Assembly: GCA_026936325.1 (NCBI GenBank)
Contig: JAPTHN010000011.1
Span: forward strand, 24,034,501-24,098,500
DNA from: Platynereis dumerilii
Lineage: Eukaryota; Annelida; Polychaeta; Phyllodocida; Nereididae
DNA length: 64,000 bases
Direction of reading: 5' to 3'
The notes under the pieces are model-generated. The model saw only the letters and a program-made list of their open reading frames with translations, ran no database searches and was not told where the DNA came from. Of the stretch, positions 50,045 through 62,925 are shown one piece after another (within the stretch, counting starts at the first letter, position 1; each line of letters starts with the position of its first letter). Made by a program: the position numbers and the translations under genes.

Positions 50045-51141
50045 ACCTTCAGCGAATAACACATTTAGAAGATTACAATTACATCATAAAATTGGTGTGT
50101 TTACCAAATTCCGTATATTATAGGTATGCAACAGTGGTCAAGTAATGGCATTCTATTATCTGTTATTTGCCTGCTGCCCTGCGAGCTACCTGTGTGCTTG
50201 CCAGGGTTTGTAAAAGCAGGGAAAGGCCTTATTATACTAATTTACTTATATTATGGTACGGTTTGATGCATGCACCAATTTTTTTCCGATCATTCAAAAA
50301 GTGTTAAATACAAGTCAAAAAGCACTGCTACATTTTATAGGTGATACGTGTAGGAAATGGCATTGCTGTATATGCAATAGTGGGCACGTTTTGGCTCCTA
50401 TAAGAAAATGAGTATTTTTAATATTTTTTCTCAATATTACGAAAAGTATAGAATATGTATCAGTAAGACCATGAAAAGGCACAACTAAACCACATAAGTC
50501 ATATGTGTACCAAACTTTATCCATGTACATGCAATAGTGACCAAATCTTGGGCCAGAAACAAAAAATATATTTTTTCTCTTTTTTTTCAATATTTCAAAT
50601 AGCATTTAATATTTTCCACCAGACCTTTCAAAGGGCACAACTAGACCTTATAGGCCATGTGTGTACCAAACCTTATCCATTTACATGCAATAGTGACCGA
50701 GTCTCAGCCCAAAAAACTAAAAAAATACATATTTTTCTATTTTCCAAATTTTTGCAAAAAGTATAGAATATCCATCAATGAGACCATCAAAAGGCACAAC
50801 TAGACCATATAGGCCACACCTGTACCAAATTTCGTAAGTGCACACGCAATAGTGACTGAGATTTGGCCCGGAGACGAACAAAAATAATTTTTATATTTTG
50901 TCAATTATTTCAAAAGGTATTGAATATCTATCAATTAGACCATCAAAAGGCACAACTAGACCATACAGGCTATATGTGTACCAAATTTCATCCATGTACA
51001 CTCAATAGAGGCCGAGTGCTGGCCCGGAAACGATCTATCCGCCCGCCGCCCGACCGCCCGCCCGCCCGCCCGCCCGGCGGACGGACAACATTTTTACCCA
51101 AGTGATTACAATACCTTCTTCAAACTTCGTTCGCTGAAGGT
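50045..51141. mobile_element. DNA transposon remnant with internal tandem repeats
   Basis: ACCTTCAGCGAA begins the element and its inverse TTCGCTGAAGGT ends it, with weaker inverted similarity further in (TTACAAT/ATTGTAA). Inside are about four copies of a block of roughly 150 bp marked by AAAGGCACAACTAGACC, TGTACCAAA and CAATAGTGAC (about 50470, 50630, 50790, 50950). A CCCGCCCG run (51040-51075) precedes the right end. A stretch of about 20 bp left of 50045 is also absent from other units, so the true left end could be near 50025. Confidence 0.7.
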
Positions 51142-51169
51142 AAAAAGAGTTTTAACATTGCATCAGCAT

Positions 51170-51838
51170 TAGGGTGGTCCACATTCCTATGGGAAAAATC
51201 AAATCTCCCAAAACCCGCAATTTGAAAGCAGAAATTGATGACCACATAAGTGAAACAAACACATATAAAATTTCAGCCAAATTGGTTAATATTAAGAGGT
51301 GGCACAAAGCCTTTGAAGTTTATCATGTGATTCCCCATTCGCGCAACTGAAAAAATGATCAATTTCCCAGATCTTTCTTCGAAGTGAATATTTTTTGGCG
51401 TTTTTTAGTACAAATGATAAAGATGGCACTGCAATGTAATATCTGGATGTTATTTTTGATTTATTATTCAAGGTATATGAGATATTTGCCAATTTGTGCG
51501 AAAAAATGCTTGATAATTGACCCATGTAATATCTATGCTAACCTTCTACGAAACCTTTTAAGTAATAAAGAATATCAGGACTAGATTGGGCATCCTTGAC
51601 ATACTAAAAATAGGTTATTTGATCAAAATAATTGGTCATTATTGCAAGATTTGCAAATATCGATGATTTTGAGGTCTGCCGCGCGGGCATCGCATGTTAA
51701 ACTTCAACGGCTTTGTGCCTCCTCTAAATATCAATTGATTTTGCTGAAATTTTTACTCAGTCCCTTCTGTACATATAAGATCACAATGCGAGATTCAAAT
51801 CTGAGAAATTCAGAAGAAATTGTTTTTGGACCACAATA
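51170..51838. mobile_element. hAT-like fold-back element, 669 bp
   Basis: The left end TAGGGTGGTCC pairs with TATTGTGGTCC at the inverted right end. Inverted similarity continues for about 180 bp (GGCACAAAGCC...TTGAAGTTTA). Flanks ATCAGCAT (51162-51169) and ATGAGCAT (51839-51846) are an 8-bp duplication with one change. Other units read CATTGCATGAGCAT here, which is the empty site. Confidence 0.85.
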
Positions 51839-53255
51839 ATGAGCATCTGTCTTTGATTTCATGTATGTCTGGATCATTTAGGAGCGTCAGCACTATTAAG
51901 CTGTGACTTAGCTGTCTTCAATGGCAGTTCAAGAAGCATATATTACACATATTCAGTTAACATACATTTCACAATTTGTGTGCAACACACAACTGGCACA
52001 AGCAAACCAACCAAACAACCAAAAATTATTCATATTTTAGTCACCATTTTTTCCCTTGTCATATCCGGCCAGTTCTCTGAACACTGACATTGATTGTTGC
52101 ATATCACATGGGGAGCAGCACCTCAGCATTCACTTAATATCCAGGACAGAAACCTTTGTCAATCTTATCCAGACAGGACCTGGCAGAGCATTGATCAAGG
52201 CTCACTTTAGTATTCAGGGTATCAAAGGATAACCACACAATCATTTATTGTTTTGAGTAATAATCCAAGTTAAAGAAATAGCAGTGATGTGGCATAAAGT
52301 TTTCTCTGGTTCTGACAAATCTTTATTCAATTCCATCTGAAATGCATACTGGCCTCATGCACATGCATCTTGTTTGGTAATTGATAACATGTTGATCGAT
52401 TTGTGGCTGAATTATTAAAAAGTCTCATGCCCTTTTCATAAGAGAACAATTAGCACTCCAAAACATTTTCAAACTTCAAAGAGATTGCCAATAGAACCAA
52501 AATATCTGATAATTCGTCAATATTCTCCATTGGGCTACGTTTATTAGAAACAATTTTATTATATCATGTGACTGTGAGCTACTTTTGGATAGAGTGACTG
52601 AGACGGAGCTGAGTTATACAGTGAAGCTTACTTACATATGTAAAGGAATGCTTGTTGTGGATTGCGCATTTTTTAGTAGATTATACTATAGGGCAGAAGG
52701 AAAGTTTGTAGTGGGAAGAATGAATGAAGGAATAGAGAAGCAGAGGCCCAAGTTCATTAAGCAGCAGATTTACTTTAGGACTTCCTCTTGTGAACAACAT
52801 CTACAGTCAATGAAACATAGTATTATTTGATTATTACCTTCCTCTCTCCATTGAGAAACTTCTCCCTAGGAATTTATTGTGATAGAGAAAATTGTATATC
52901 CCTCAAAATTCCTAAGCAGTGCATCTCTCTCAATAAAATTCAAATAACGAAAGGACAAACATAAAATGCAAACCGCTGACAATATCATTTATTTAATGCA
53001 GTGTAGGCCTACACGCGATAACATTCCATATTTATTGTCAAAAGTATTGCGTTATTATAAATTGTGTCAGTCTTGTAATACTTAGCATTTATCAAATACA
53101 GAAAACAAATTGATTGAAAGAGATTAATGGCTTAATCCTTAATCTAAAATCTCAACTGAAACCTAGTCACTCTTCTTTGTCTTCATATGTGATCTCTTCA
53201 CACAGCATCTTTGCCATTAAAGCCAGGCACAGGTCTTGGAATTCACTGGCACGCT

Positions 53256-53457
53256 CAGTGGCGTAACTAGGGATTCTCGAGCGGGGGGGAACCTGGGGGG
53301 GCATGCGATTCTCTGGGGGGGGGCACCCATAATACTAATTGTATATTTTAGCCAAGGTTGGAAAGTTCATATGGGGGGCACCTGGGGGGGCACAGGTCCA
53401 ATATGGGGGGGGGTACGTACCCCCCCCCCCCGTGCCCCCCCCATAGGGACGCCACTG
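53256..53457. mobile_element. 202-bp hAT-like MITE (CAGTGGCGTAAC ends)
   Basis: CAGTGGCGTAACTAGG at the left pairs with the inverse of CAGTGGCGTCCCTA at the right. Long G and C runs form the inner arms. Flanks GGCACGCT (53248-53255) and GGCGCGCT (53458-53465) are an 8-bp duplication with one change. Confidence 0.9.
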
Positions 53458-53523
53458 GGCGCGCTTGCTGTATAGGCATTGCACATCACAGCTGATCAAA
53501 CTGGTCAAGGCCTTCCCCAATGT

Positions 53524-54332
53524 CACGCTGTACAAACGGACAGACTCAATGGCAGTTATCAGGCAAATAAAATATGGCAGTGAACATATTTTAAAAGAAT
53601 AAAAATAACAACGTACATATAGTGGCTCTGATATTGTGATGTTAAAAGAAAGGAATTATTGCAGGGACATTTATCTAAACGCAAAATTCTATAAGAAATA
53701 GTCCCAGGCATCTTGAAGTATGTTTACCAACTGGTGTCTCAATTTTGTCTTTGTAACTCACTTTTTGGCTATTTACAATGAAAAACTCGGGAAAATTTCG
53801 GAAGGGGTTAACAGCTAAAAATACAAGGCATTTTATAAGATTACTTTCAAGCTTCTATGTGCTTTATTAATGCACTATAGATTAGCAGTTCAAAATTTGC
53901 TTCTGCGCACACATCTTGATAGGACAGCCAAATAAGGCAGGCTTCACTCAGCGCATTGCAATAGTGCATTCATATTTTGTTAATGTAAGGGTGAATGACC
54001 AGAAAGACATTTATGAAATAGTGTGCATAAAATGACCAACAATTTTAGGAACACATTCATGTAACTTCTAACATCTTGGTATCAAATAATTAACCGAAAA
54101 TCGTGTCACAGTGTGGAAATTTGTGCTATTTTTTTATTCTTTGATAACTTGATAAGTCATTGAAATGTGAAGATGTTGTGTACCCAGTATCATCAAGAGA
54201 CGCAAGTTAAACTATCTAGACTATGCAAGTATCAAATGTTAAATTTTTAAAGCATAATATTAAAGGAATTATTAGACTGACTGCCGCGATCGTCACATCA
54301 CTGCGGTTAAGTCTGTCCGTTTGTACAGTGTG
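53524..54332. mobile_element. 809-bp DNA transposon with CACRCTGTACAAACGGAC ends
   Basis: CACGCTGTACAAACGGACAG at the left and the inverse of CACACTGTACAAACGGACAG at the right, one mismatch in 22. Units 1-3 read straight through CCCAATATAGCC (for example 43568-43580), the empty site. Flanks AATGT and AATAT suggest a duplication of about 5 bp. The superfamily is not assigned. Confidence 0.85.
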
Positions 54333-57300
54333 AATATAGCTTCTGGCAGTTTCCACTTCACTTTCAACCTATCAGTGGTCATTCCTCAAGATCCATACCC
54401 AAGGGCAACAAGTAAATTGGGTGTTTAAAGATAAAGCCTCTCATCTTAACCTGTAATGGGAGACACTTCAAATGGCACTCATGAAGTAATTCAATATCAA
54501 AGGTCAAGGCACATCACACAGGGCAAATGGCACCGGATAAAATTGTCAGTTCCATTTAGCGGCTATTACATCGGCATGACATAACAATTAGCTACTGTGA
54601 TACCAACATTGAGAAGTGAGTAGAAACTATATCAGCAGTGTACCCCAAATTAGCTGTGGGTGTGCCACAGGTCTGATGCTCCTTTAAATCTAATGCCCGT
54701 ACACCATCGTCAATTTTTCGTCATGGCATCATAATTCAGCCAAACAGAATTCTCATTTTGGAATTGTTAGGGACGCTCAGTGTCCTTTAACTTCAGTTGT
54801 TCAAAGTGTATTTAATTGTCCTCTAGAAATTGATGATAAGTGCTTACGTCCATTGGCATTCTTTTTAAAAGGCAATTATTGTCTCTTTATATAATTTTTT
54901 CTAATGATGAATAGTGGATGCCAAAATCATTGAAGTTTTTTTTAATCAAATGTGCAGTTGACCGTTCTGCACCAATTGTTGCAGCCATCAAATAAAAGAA
55001 AAAGACAATCAATGTTCATGTATAAATGCAACTGGCACAAGGTACAACAATCTGTTTCCTGACACCAGTCACATTTTTTGCACTCGGTGACGCATGGTTA
55101 CTTTCTAATTGCTGACATTGATCTTTGTATTTCACTGAAGGAGCAGTGCTCTGTATTAACAAAATAATCTTGTCAAGGACCTGGATAGAAACCTTTTGCA
55201 ATTATCTGCGGGCAAGACCGAAGAGAGAATTGATGTGGGTTCACGTGAAGCTTTCCAGATAATTATCAAGGATCAGCACATAATCATTTATATAGTTTGG
55301 CAGCATTAAGCCAAGTAAAAAAAAAACAATGCCAAGACATGTCATTTCTGGATATAATTTGAAATGTTACAGGTCTGTACATGTATGTAATTGAATACAT
55401 GCGTATTGCTCCCTGGCATAACTATTTGCCAAATTACATGCATTTTAACAATGAAACACCTGATGAGAAGGCAACATTTATTGTTGGACATGATATAGAA
55501 GGCCTACAAACCAAACTTAAGTACGACTACCCCAGCAGGAAGGAAGAATCACACCTTTGGGCTCCCCCCAAATCACTTCCTACCTTTACCTACTTAAAAC
55601 TACCCTTTAAAATTACTTTAAATTTACATTCAATTTACATTAAACCAACACCAAATCAAACTCCATCAGCCGCAATGTGTTTCATTTCTTTGATATTGTG
55701 CCCCTTTGATTATTGCAATTACATTGCTGGCTGTCTTAATAAACTTGTTAACGTGGGATAAGGTTGGTGCTGGGAGGCATAGGTAGTTGTATAGGCTATT
55801 TTATGGTGGAGAGTAGAAAGTATATGGCAAAATAGGTAAACAGAGGACTTCGAACAGAAAATTTTCTTTCTTGTTCAAACATTGGAAAAAAATGTGAACA
55901 GAAGGCTTCCAGTCTTATTCGCAAACTTGTCTGCAAACCACAACCACGTCTTTGCATCACTCTCTTGGATCTAGTCTGAAACCACTTGTGCTGGATTTGA
56001 CCGCGAGATCTAGACCAAGACTTTTCCACACTAAAATGCCCCCTGCCTGAAAAAACGGATGCAAAAGAATTCCCCCAAGAATGGACAGTTTTTTCTGAAG
56101 TACATACATGTAAAAACATCCGATGTTTAACTTTTCGACTAACTTCTCTGTTCTTTTTCTGTTGCCAATCATTTATTGGATGGTAAATGTTCATGGATGG
56201 TATCTTCTTCTATTGATTTGGATCATTAGCAGTTCTATGTATGGGTAAACTGCAGAAACTAGTCTCACACAAGTACATAGAAGTCTCTTTATCCTTGTTG
56301 AAGATAGTTTAGAATAATGTAGACTCTTCAGCCCACCATTTTCTCCCGAGGTCTCCTAGAATCGATACGTCATTCAGGTTTCTATTAAAATATGATGTAT
56401 TTTATGAATTTAGTTTTCTATGTCATGAAAGAAAATTTAGATGATAACCAATTAACCATGGTTAAGTTGAAATTACTCTGTCAATGCTGAAACAATGTTT
56501 TGATGTTAATTGGGCCTTTTTGTAGTATGATCTATGGGGTGCCAAGAGACAGTTTCCTGAAGATTTAGAGGTATTCCATGCATCTATATTCTCCCAATCG
56601 CCACCATTAGCACAAGGCCAATGGTCTTATCCTGATGTCCACTGCCTTTTCAATGTCCTGATTGTCTTCTCCCTTCATCCACTTTTGAGGGCTTCTTCGC
56701 TTTATTGACTTTTGTTTTTATTGTTTGACCTCATCTGTGAAGTATAAGGCTTCCTGTGTCTTGATTAGAGTTAATAGCTTTGCTCCAGCCATTCCCATAT
56801 ATACTTTTTTTTCTGGGCTATACGAGTATAATTTATGTGTGATGGAGAGGTGAACTGTGTGATGTTCTTGCACTAAATTCTTTTAAACAAAGTACAATGA
56901 ATCACTTTGATCGAAGGAAGGTCTCATTTTCCAGTTCGTTTTGCTCTAATTTGTGATCAGCCTTCTCCAAGGACCACCTTGCATCTTTTTTGGCTGCTAA
57001 GACCCAGTGTAATCACTGTATTTACACTTCTTCAAAGAATGAACTGCTTCTATCTCTCCTGTGATCCATCATGCATCCCATTTAGACACCAATTTGATGC
57101 ACTGATGACAGCAGCCTCACTCCACGTGTATCTAGATATTATTGCAGAGATGACACATTCAATGCAATTTTCAGTCTATTCATTTCTAAAATGAATAAAT
57201 AATGGAAGAGATATGATACATGCAAATTCTGGCACGTTTACCTGTGAACCTGACAAACGAGACGCAAAGTTACTGACAGACCTCCTTGCTGCATAAAAAA

Positions 57301-58802
57301 TTAATCAGTTATCACTCAACACTTTTGGTGGTACACTAGCATCTGATATAGACTTTAAGGAAAACATGATAAATTATTTCTTTGCATAATTATGTATCAA
57401 AAGAGGCAATAGATGATGCTGATAGATATTAAAGAATGATTTTCTCAAATTTGCTTCAACATTAGGCCAGAGATTGGAAAAGTAAAATAACCCCTCAATT
57501 TATTAAAATCTGATGTACAATTGTACATGAGAGTGCTTACTAATCAGTGACAGTGTTTGCAGCTGGTACAATAGCTCACTCAGGGAGACTAGTACATGTA
57601 GAGTTAGCAGGAAGGACTAGGCAGCAGGGAAAATGATGGAAGTTGCAAGGAAAGTGGAGGCCCAAGTCTTATTAAGCTGCAGATTTACTTTAGGCCTTTC
57701 TCTCACTGACAACATCCGCTGACTATGATGCAGAATATTGTTCGCTTTACTTGAAAAGCCACCTGACTCACTGACACACCAGGGTAGACATGGTTTGCAA
57801 AAATGTACGTATAAGGAAAAAACAAGTTTTAACATTGCATGAGTATCTGTCGTTGATTTTGGCTTTGATTTCAGGTATGTCTAGATCATTTAGGAGCATC
57901 AGCACTATTAGGCTGTCTTTATTAGCAGTTCAATGAAAATGTAGAGTACATGTACTGATAACATACCTTTCACAGTTTAACATGGGACTGGCACAATCAA
58001 TGGCCAACAGGTACACCAAATATTATGATGTTCAGTTGCCATTTTGTTCCATGGGATATCTGGCCACTTCTATGAACACTGACATTGATTGTTGCATATC
58101 ACATGGGGAGCAGCGCCTCAGTATTTACTTAATATCCAGGACAGAAACCTTTGGCAATCTTATCCAGACAGGACCAGGCACAGCATTGATCAAGGCTCAC
58201 TTCAGTATTCTTGGTATCAAAGGATAACAACTCAGTCATTCTTAGTTTTGGGTAATAAGCCAAATTAAGGAAAGAGCAATGACGAAGTTTTCTCTGGTTC
58301 TGACAAACCATTAATCAATTCCATCTGAAATGACACAGGCCACATGCACATGCATCTTGTTGGGTAATTGATAACATGTTGATCAATTTATGGCTGAATT
58401 ATTAATAACATCTCATGCCCTTTTTATAAGGGAACAGCACACCCAAACTTCCATGAGATGCTAATTATCTCTCAATGAAGAATGACATTAACAATGAATT
58501 AAAATTGTATTGTTAAATGGTTAAAACTGAATAAACTTTTGCTCGATGTACATAAGACATGGGCAGCTATTTCAAAGACATATTTACAATTCCACCTGAT
58601 AATTTCTTCAATGACACAAAAGTTAAATATATGTTAAAGAATTAATTTCTTATGGTTAGCTTTGTACAACAATTTAAGTTTACCCTGTTAAAAAGTTAGT
58701 AAAACAATAGACATTTTGTAGCGATTGAAGCATACTTACCAGCTGATACTTTACTCGACATCTTTAATGCCTTGATTTCAAGATAGATTGATATAATATT
58801 AC

Positions 58803-58804
58803 AG

Positions 58805-58835
<31 letters not shown>

Positions 58836-58853
58836 GATGGATAGATATATACA

Positions 58854-58934
<81 letters not shown>
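58803..58934 (+). repeat. (GATA)n microsatellite
   Basis: About 33 units with a few variants. The same place in unit 2 (40151-40163) has three units and at 62811-62857 has about twelve, so this is one ancestral microsatellite that expanded after duplication. Confidence 0.95.
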
Positions 58935-61045
58935 ATGTAGTAAATGACATTCACCTGATTTCACTCTCATGCATGTGTCTTCATATTTGATTTGACACTC
59001 TGCATCTTTATCATCAAGGCACAGTATATAGAATTAACTAGCAAATTTGCCGCAGGCACTGTGAATCTTGACAGACCAAAGAGGTTAAGCCTTTTTCCAA
59101 TATAACTTCAGGCTGTTTCCTTTTTGCTTTCAACCTATTGATGGTCATTCACAAGACCCATACCCAAGGGCAACAAGTAAATTGGGTGGTTAGTGATAAA
59201 GCCTCTCGTCTTACCCTGGAAGGGGAAAACACTTCTAATGAAGCTCTTTAAGTTAGTGAATGTCAAAGGTCAAGGATTATCACACAGGTCAGTGTGGTAT
59301 GCCATAACAAACTCATTGACCTTGAAGTTAAAAGCCGCAGATAGGCGTATTTTTAAAAATCAAACTCGAACATTGAAGTAAGAGACAGTTTTCCCCAAAT
59401 GACCTTCTTTTAAAAAGGTGATCATGTATTTTTATGTGCTTTTTAGAGCAAATAGAAAATGGTGTTAAAAAATCATTGAAAACTTGACTACAGCTAAATC
59501 AGACAATTTACAATTCTTCACAAATTTTTGCATCCATCAAATAAAAGAAAAGGTTAATAAATGTTCATTGAATTTGATGTACCTAGTACACTCCACATTC
59601 AATGATGAAAAGCATTGTTCATTTATTCTCTTCCCCTCCACCTTGCTGCTCAAGCATCAGGAAAAAGGAGAAAAAGTAGCTTTGAAATCTTATTCACAAA
59701 CATGTCTGCAAACCACAACCATGTCCTTGGCATCACTGTTTCGGATCTTGCCTGAAACTCCTGATGTCTGCTTTCATGTCCTGATTGTCTTCTCCCTCAG
59801 TCCACTTTTAAGGACTTCCTCTTTTTATTGATTTTTGTTTTGATTGTATAGCCTCAGCTGCGAAGTACGAGGCTCCCTGTGTGTTGATTAAAGTAACCTA
59901 ACAGCTTTGCTCCAGTTCTCACGATAAGGAGCCATTCACGTTCTTTTAAATCCTACATTTTGTAGTCCTTTTATGCACATCCTGGGAATTTAAATGGGTA
60001 TTTTGATCATATAGCATTCTATGCTGAGTTATGAAAAGATCCAACCCTTTGAAACTGGGAGCACCATATACATGTAGTTATAGAAGTGTGAACTCATCAG
60101 GCAGCCAGCATTATTGGATGATATGGACTGGCAATATAAAATTAAACATCAATGATTGAAGTTCTTCCTCAGTGCTTAAAACAAGGTTATGAAATAACAT
60201 GTTGAGTTGGTCACCAGACTCATCTTCTATGCCCCTTTTTTTGTGACAGTCTTGCACTTAGTTAATGAACATTGCTGTGGTTGAAGGAAAGTTCATTTTC
60301 CAGTACATTTTGCATTCAGTTTGTGATCAGCCATCTCTAAGGAGTTCCAGCCATCTCCTCTCGGCTGCTAAGACCTGTTGTAATTACTGTATTTACACTT
60401 CATCTAAGTAAGCACTGCTGCTATCTCTCCTGTGGTCAGTTGTGCATGCATTTAGAAACCAATTTGATCCACTGATAAATGCATCTATGACACTTGATTC
60501 AATTTACATACCATTTATTTGGTTAAATGAATGAATAACGGACAAGTTCAACATCTTAATAGTGATATGTCTACAATCTACATGCAACTTTGTCAAACTA
60601 TTTATTATACACATTCCATGTCATGCATCTTGATTTACATATTAGGGAAAAGGTGTCGGTTAGTTCTGTTATGCACACGCCACATGGTTGGTAATAAAAA
60701 TGATAGCAGATAGATTTTAAGGAACAAAGTGCAAGAATGTTTTGAGATTGCTTACTTAAAATAACCTTTCAAGTGTAGTATAAGATTCTATGAAGATGAA
60801 GATGCTTACTAATCAGTGCCAGTGTTTACAACAAGCACAATAGCTTACTCATGGATACAAGTAGAGTAGCAGGAAGGACTGGGCAGCAGGGACAATGATG
60901 GAGGTGGCAAGAAAAGTGGAGGCCCAAGTCTCATTAAGCCTCAGATTTACTTTAAGCCTTTCTCCTACTGACAACATCCGCAGTCAATGATGCAGAGTAT
61001 TGTTCTCTTTCCGTGGAAAGCCACTCGCCTTGGGGAAACACCAGG

Positions 61046-61765
61046 GAAACATTGGATCTACACTTTAAATATCACTCATATTGTTGTACATTTTCATATA
61101 CACAACCCACAATGTCATCATGGAATTGCAATCTGAAATATTGCATAAAACTTGATATTAACCGGACGATAATTGTTTGGTTTGGGATAGTTTGTTTAGA
61201 TAATCATGTTGCAAAATGTGAAGGGAACATCATGTTTTAACATTGGCGGACAACATTTTGTTGATTTTGCCTGTATTACATGATTGTGAAGATCATAATA
61301 AACACGCAAGTACTGCTTTGGTGTCACCGCTTATTTCAGAACTTATTCACTCCTTTATGGCAGTTCAAGATAAACGACTAAACGTATGTCGATTGTCGAA
61401 TGTACTGATGAAATTACCTAAGGATTACCTAAATAATGTGAGTTGCATCATTATTTTCCAAGAAACCAGCCTTCCGTGATACATGAACCTCTTGTTTTTA
61501 TCAGTTTGATTTTCATGCAAAGGATGTTAAAAAAATATTCTGTTGGCGTGTTCCATTTTTGATGATTAAGATATATATTTTTTCTTCTCAAGTTGAGTAA
61601 ATTCAAATCGTTTTATTTGGTTTTTTCATAATCATGAACAATACAAAACAAAGTTTAACATACAGTGTCCCTGCATCTAAGAGTGTCCTTTCTGAGGTCA
61701 TTAAGTGGTCTGTCTTGGTGGTTTGGTCTCTCTTCAAAGTGCAAATGCACACAGATACTGCATGT
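61046..61765. other. Unit-specific insertion of about 720 bp
   Basis: The flanks match the array (CACCAGGG to the left, AAAAACAAGTTTTAACATTG to the right), but this stretch has no counterpart in the other units. It contains a possible exon on the + strand (61222-61437) and, on the minus strand, an AATAAA near 61612-61617. No inverted ends or clear target duplication were seen. Confidence 0.5.
61222..61437 (+). CDS. Possible orphan exon, function unknown
   Basis: An open frame of 72 codons ends exactly in phase 0 at a strong donor, AATAAT|GTGAGT (61437/61438). It reads LADNILLILPVLHDCEDHNK, then HASTALVSPLISELIHSFMA and VQDKRLNVCRLSNVLMKLPK, an amphipathic, helix-like composition. CpG-containing codons (CCG, CGA, TCG, ACG) are common here but rare around it. 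GGCGGACAAC near the start resembles the context after many start codons, but the ATG is replaced by TTG, and no clear acceptor was found. It may be a displaced exon or chance. I do not recognise the protein. Confidence 0.25.
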
Positions 61766-62809
61766 ATAAAAATGTGCATATATGAAAAAAAAAACAAGTT
61801 TTAACATTGCATGAGCATTTGTCGTTGATTTTGACTTTGATTTCAGGTATACTAGATCATTTTGGAGCATCGGCACTATTAGGCTGTCTTTATTTGCAGT
61901 TCAATGAAAGTGTAGAGTACATGTACTGATAACATATCTTTCACAGTTTAACATGGGACTGGCACGAGCAATGACCATTACACCAAATATTATTATGTTA
62001 AGTTGCCATTTTGTTCCATGTGATATGAGGCCACTTCTCTGAACACTGACACAATTGTTGCATATCACATTGGGAGCAGCACCTCAGTACTTACTTAATA
62101 TCCAGGACAGAAACCTTTGGCAATCTTATCCAGACAGGACCAGGCACAGCATTGATCAAGGCTCACTTCGGTATTCTTGGTATCAAAGGATAACAACGGA
62201 GTCATTCTTAGTTTTGGGTAATAAGCCATGTTAAGGAAAGAGCAATGACGAGGCATAAAGTTTTCTCTGGTTCTGACAAAACATTAATCAATTCCATCTG
62301 AAATGACACAGGCCACATGCACATGCATCTTGTTGGGTAATTGATAACATGTTGATCAATTTATGGCTGAATTATTAATAACATCTCATGCCCTTTTTAT
62401 AAGGGAACAGCACACCCAAACTTCCATGAGATGCTATCTCTCAATGAAGAATGACATTAACAATGAATTAATATTGTATTGTTTAATTGTTAAAACTGAA
62501 TTAACTTTCAATTGATGTAAATAAGACATGGGTGGCTATTTCAAAGACATATGATACATGCAGTCACATATTTACAATTCCTCCTGATAATTTCTTCAAT
62601 GACACAAAAGCTGAATTTATGTTAAAGAATTTATTTCTTTGGGTTAGCTTTTACAACAATTTAAGTTGGAAAGGACATGTCGATACACTGTCAAAAAGTT
62701 AGTAAAACAATAGACATTTTGTAGCGATTGAAGCATACTTTACCAGCTGATACTTTACTCGACATCTTTAGTGCTTTGATTTCAAGATAGATTGATATAA
62801 TATTACAGT

Positions 62810-62810
<1 letters not shown>

Positions 62811-62857
<47 letters not shown>
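62811..62857 (+). repeat. (GATA)n microsatellite
   Basis: About twelve perfect units at the place that corresponds to 58803-58934. Confidence 0.95.
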
Positions 62858-62925
62858 ACATAGTAAACGACATTCAACTGATTTCACTCTCATACACGTG
62901 TCTTCATATTTGATTTGATGCTCTG

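Larger units (their letters stand above)
43463..53208 (+). repeat. Higher-order tandem unit 3
   Basis: The most complete unit: all blocks appear in order in the first half (43463-48250) and again, in a variant form, in the second (48250-53208). It is lengthened by two adjacent insertions (50045-51141 and 51170-51838). The first half carries the CCACCATTAGCACAAGG variant upstream of CTGATTGTCTTC (46395). The second carries the TTTTGGATCTTGCCTGAAAC variant (48869). Reading frames across the blocks are not kept between units. Confidence 0.8.
53209..62925 (+). repeat. Higher-order tandem unit 4
   Basis: First half-unit 53209-59000 with all blocks. Second half-unit from 59001 (GATTTGACACTCTGCATCTTTATCATC) with CTGATTGTCTTC at 59780 and GGACTGGGCAGCAGGGACAA at 60877. 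Unlike units 1-3, its second half ends in the GATA-bearing tail (62500-62925) and not the other tail, which suggests unequal exchange between half-unit types. About 61046-61765 is not shared with other units. Two insertions lie near its start. Confidence 0.75.

Noticed and set aside
53236-53475. Glycine-rich frame
   Set aside because: It reads the G and C runs of the hAT-like MITE at 53256-53457.
55796-56194. 132-codon frame on the minus strand
   Set aside because: It overlaps a shared block of the tandem array. The aligned copies at 29.5, 38.8 and 45.7 kb use different frames or have stops, so the openness is not kept.
25365-57194. Frames starting MIEGRFHFPV at 25365, 30337 and 56907, with relatives elsewhere
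   Set aside because: They mark a shared block (GAAGGAAGGTTTCATTTTCC). Their C-terminal parts diverge by frameshift between copies, and no splice context is kept.
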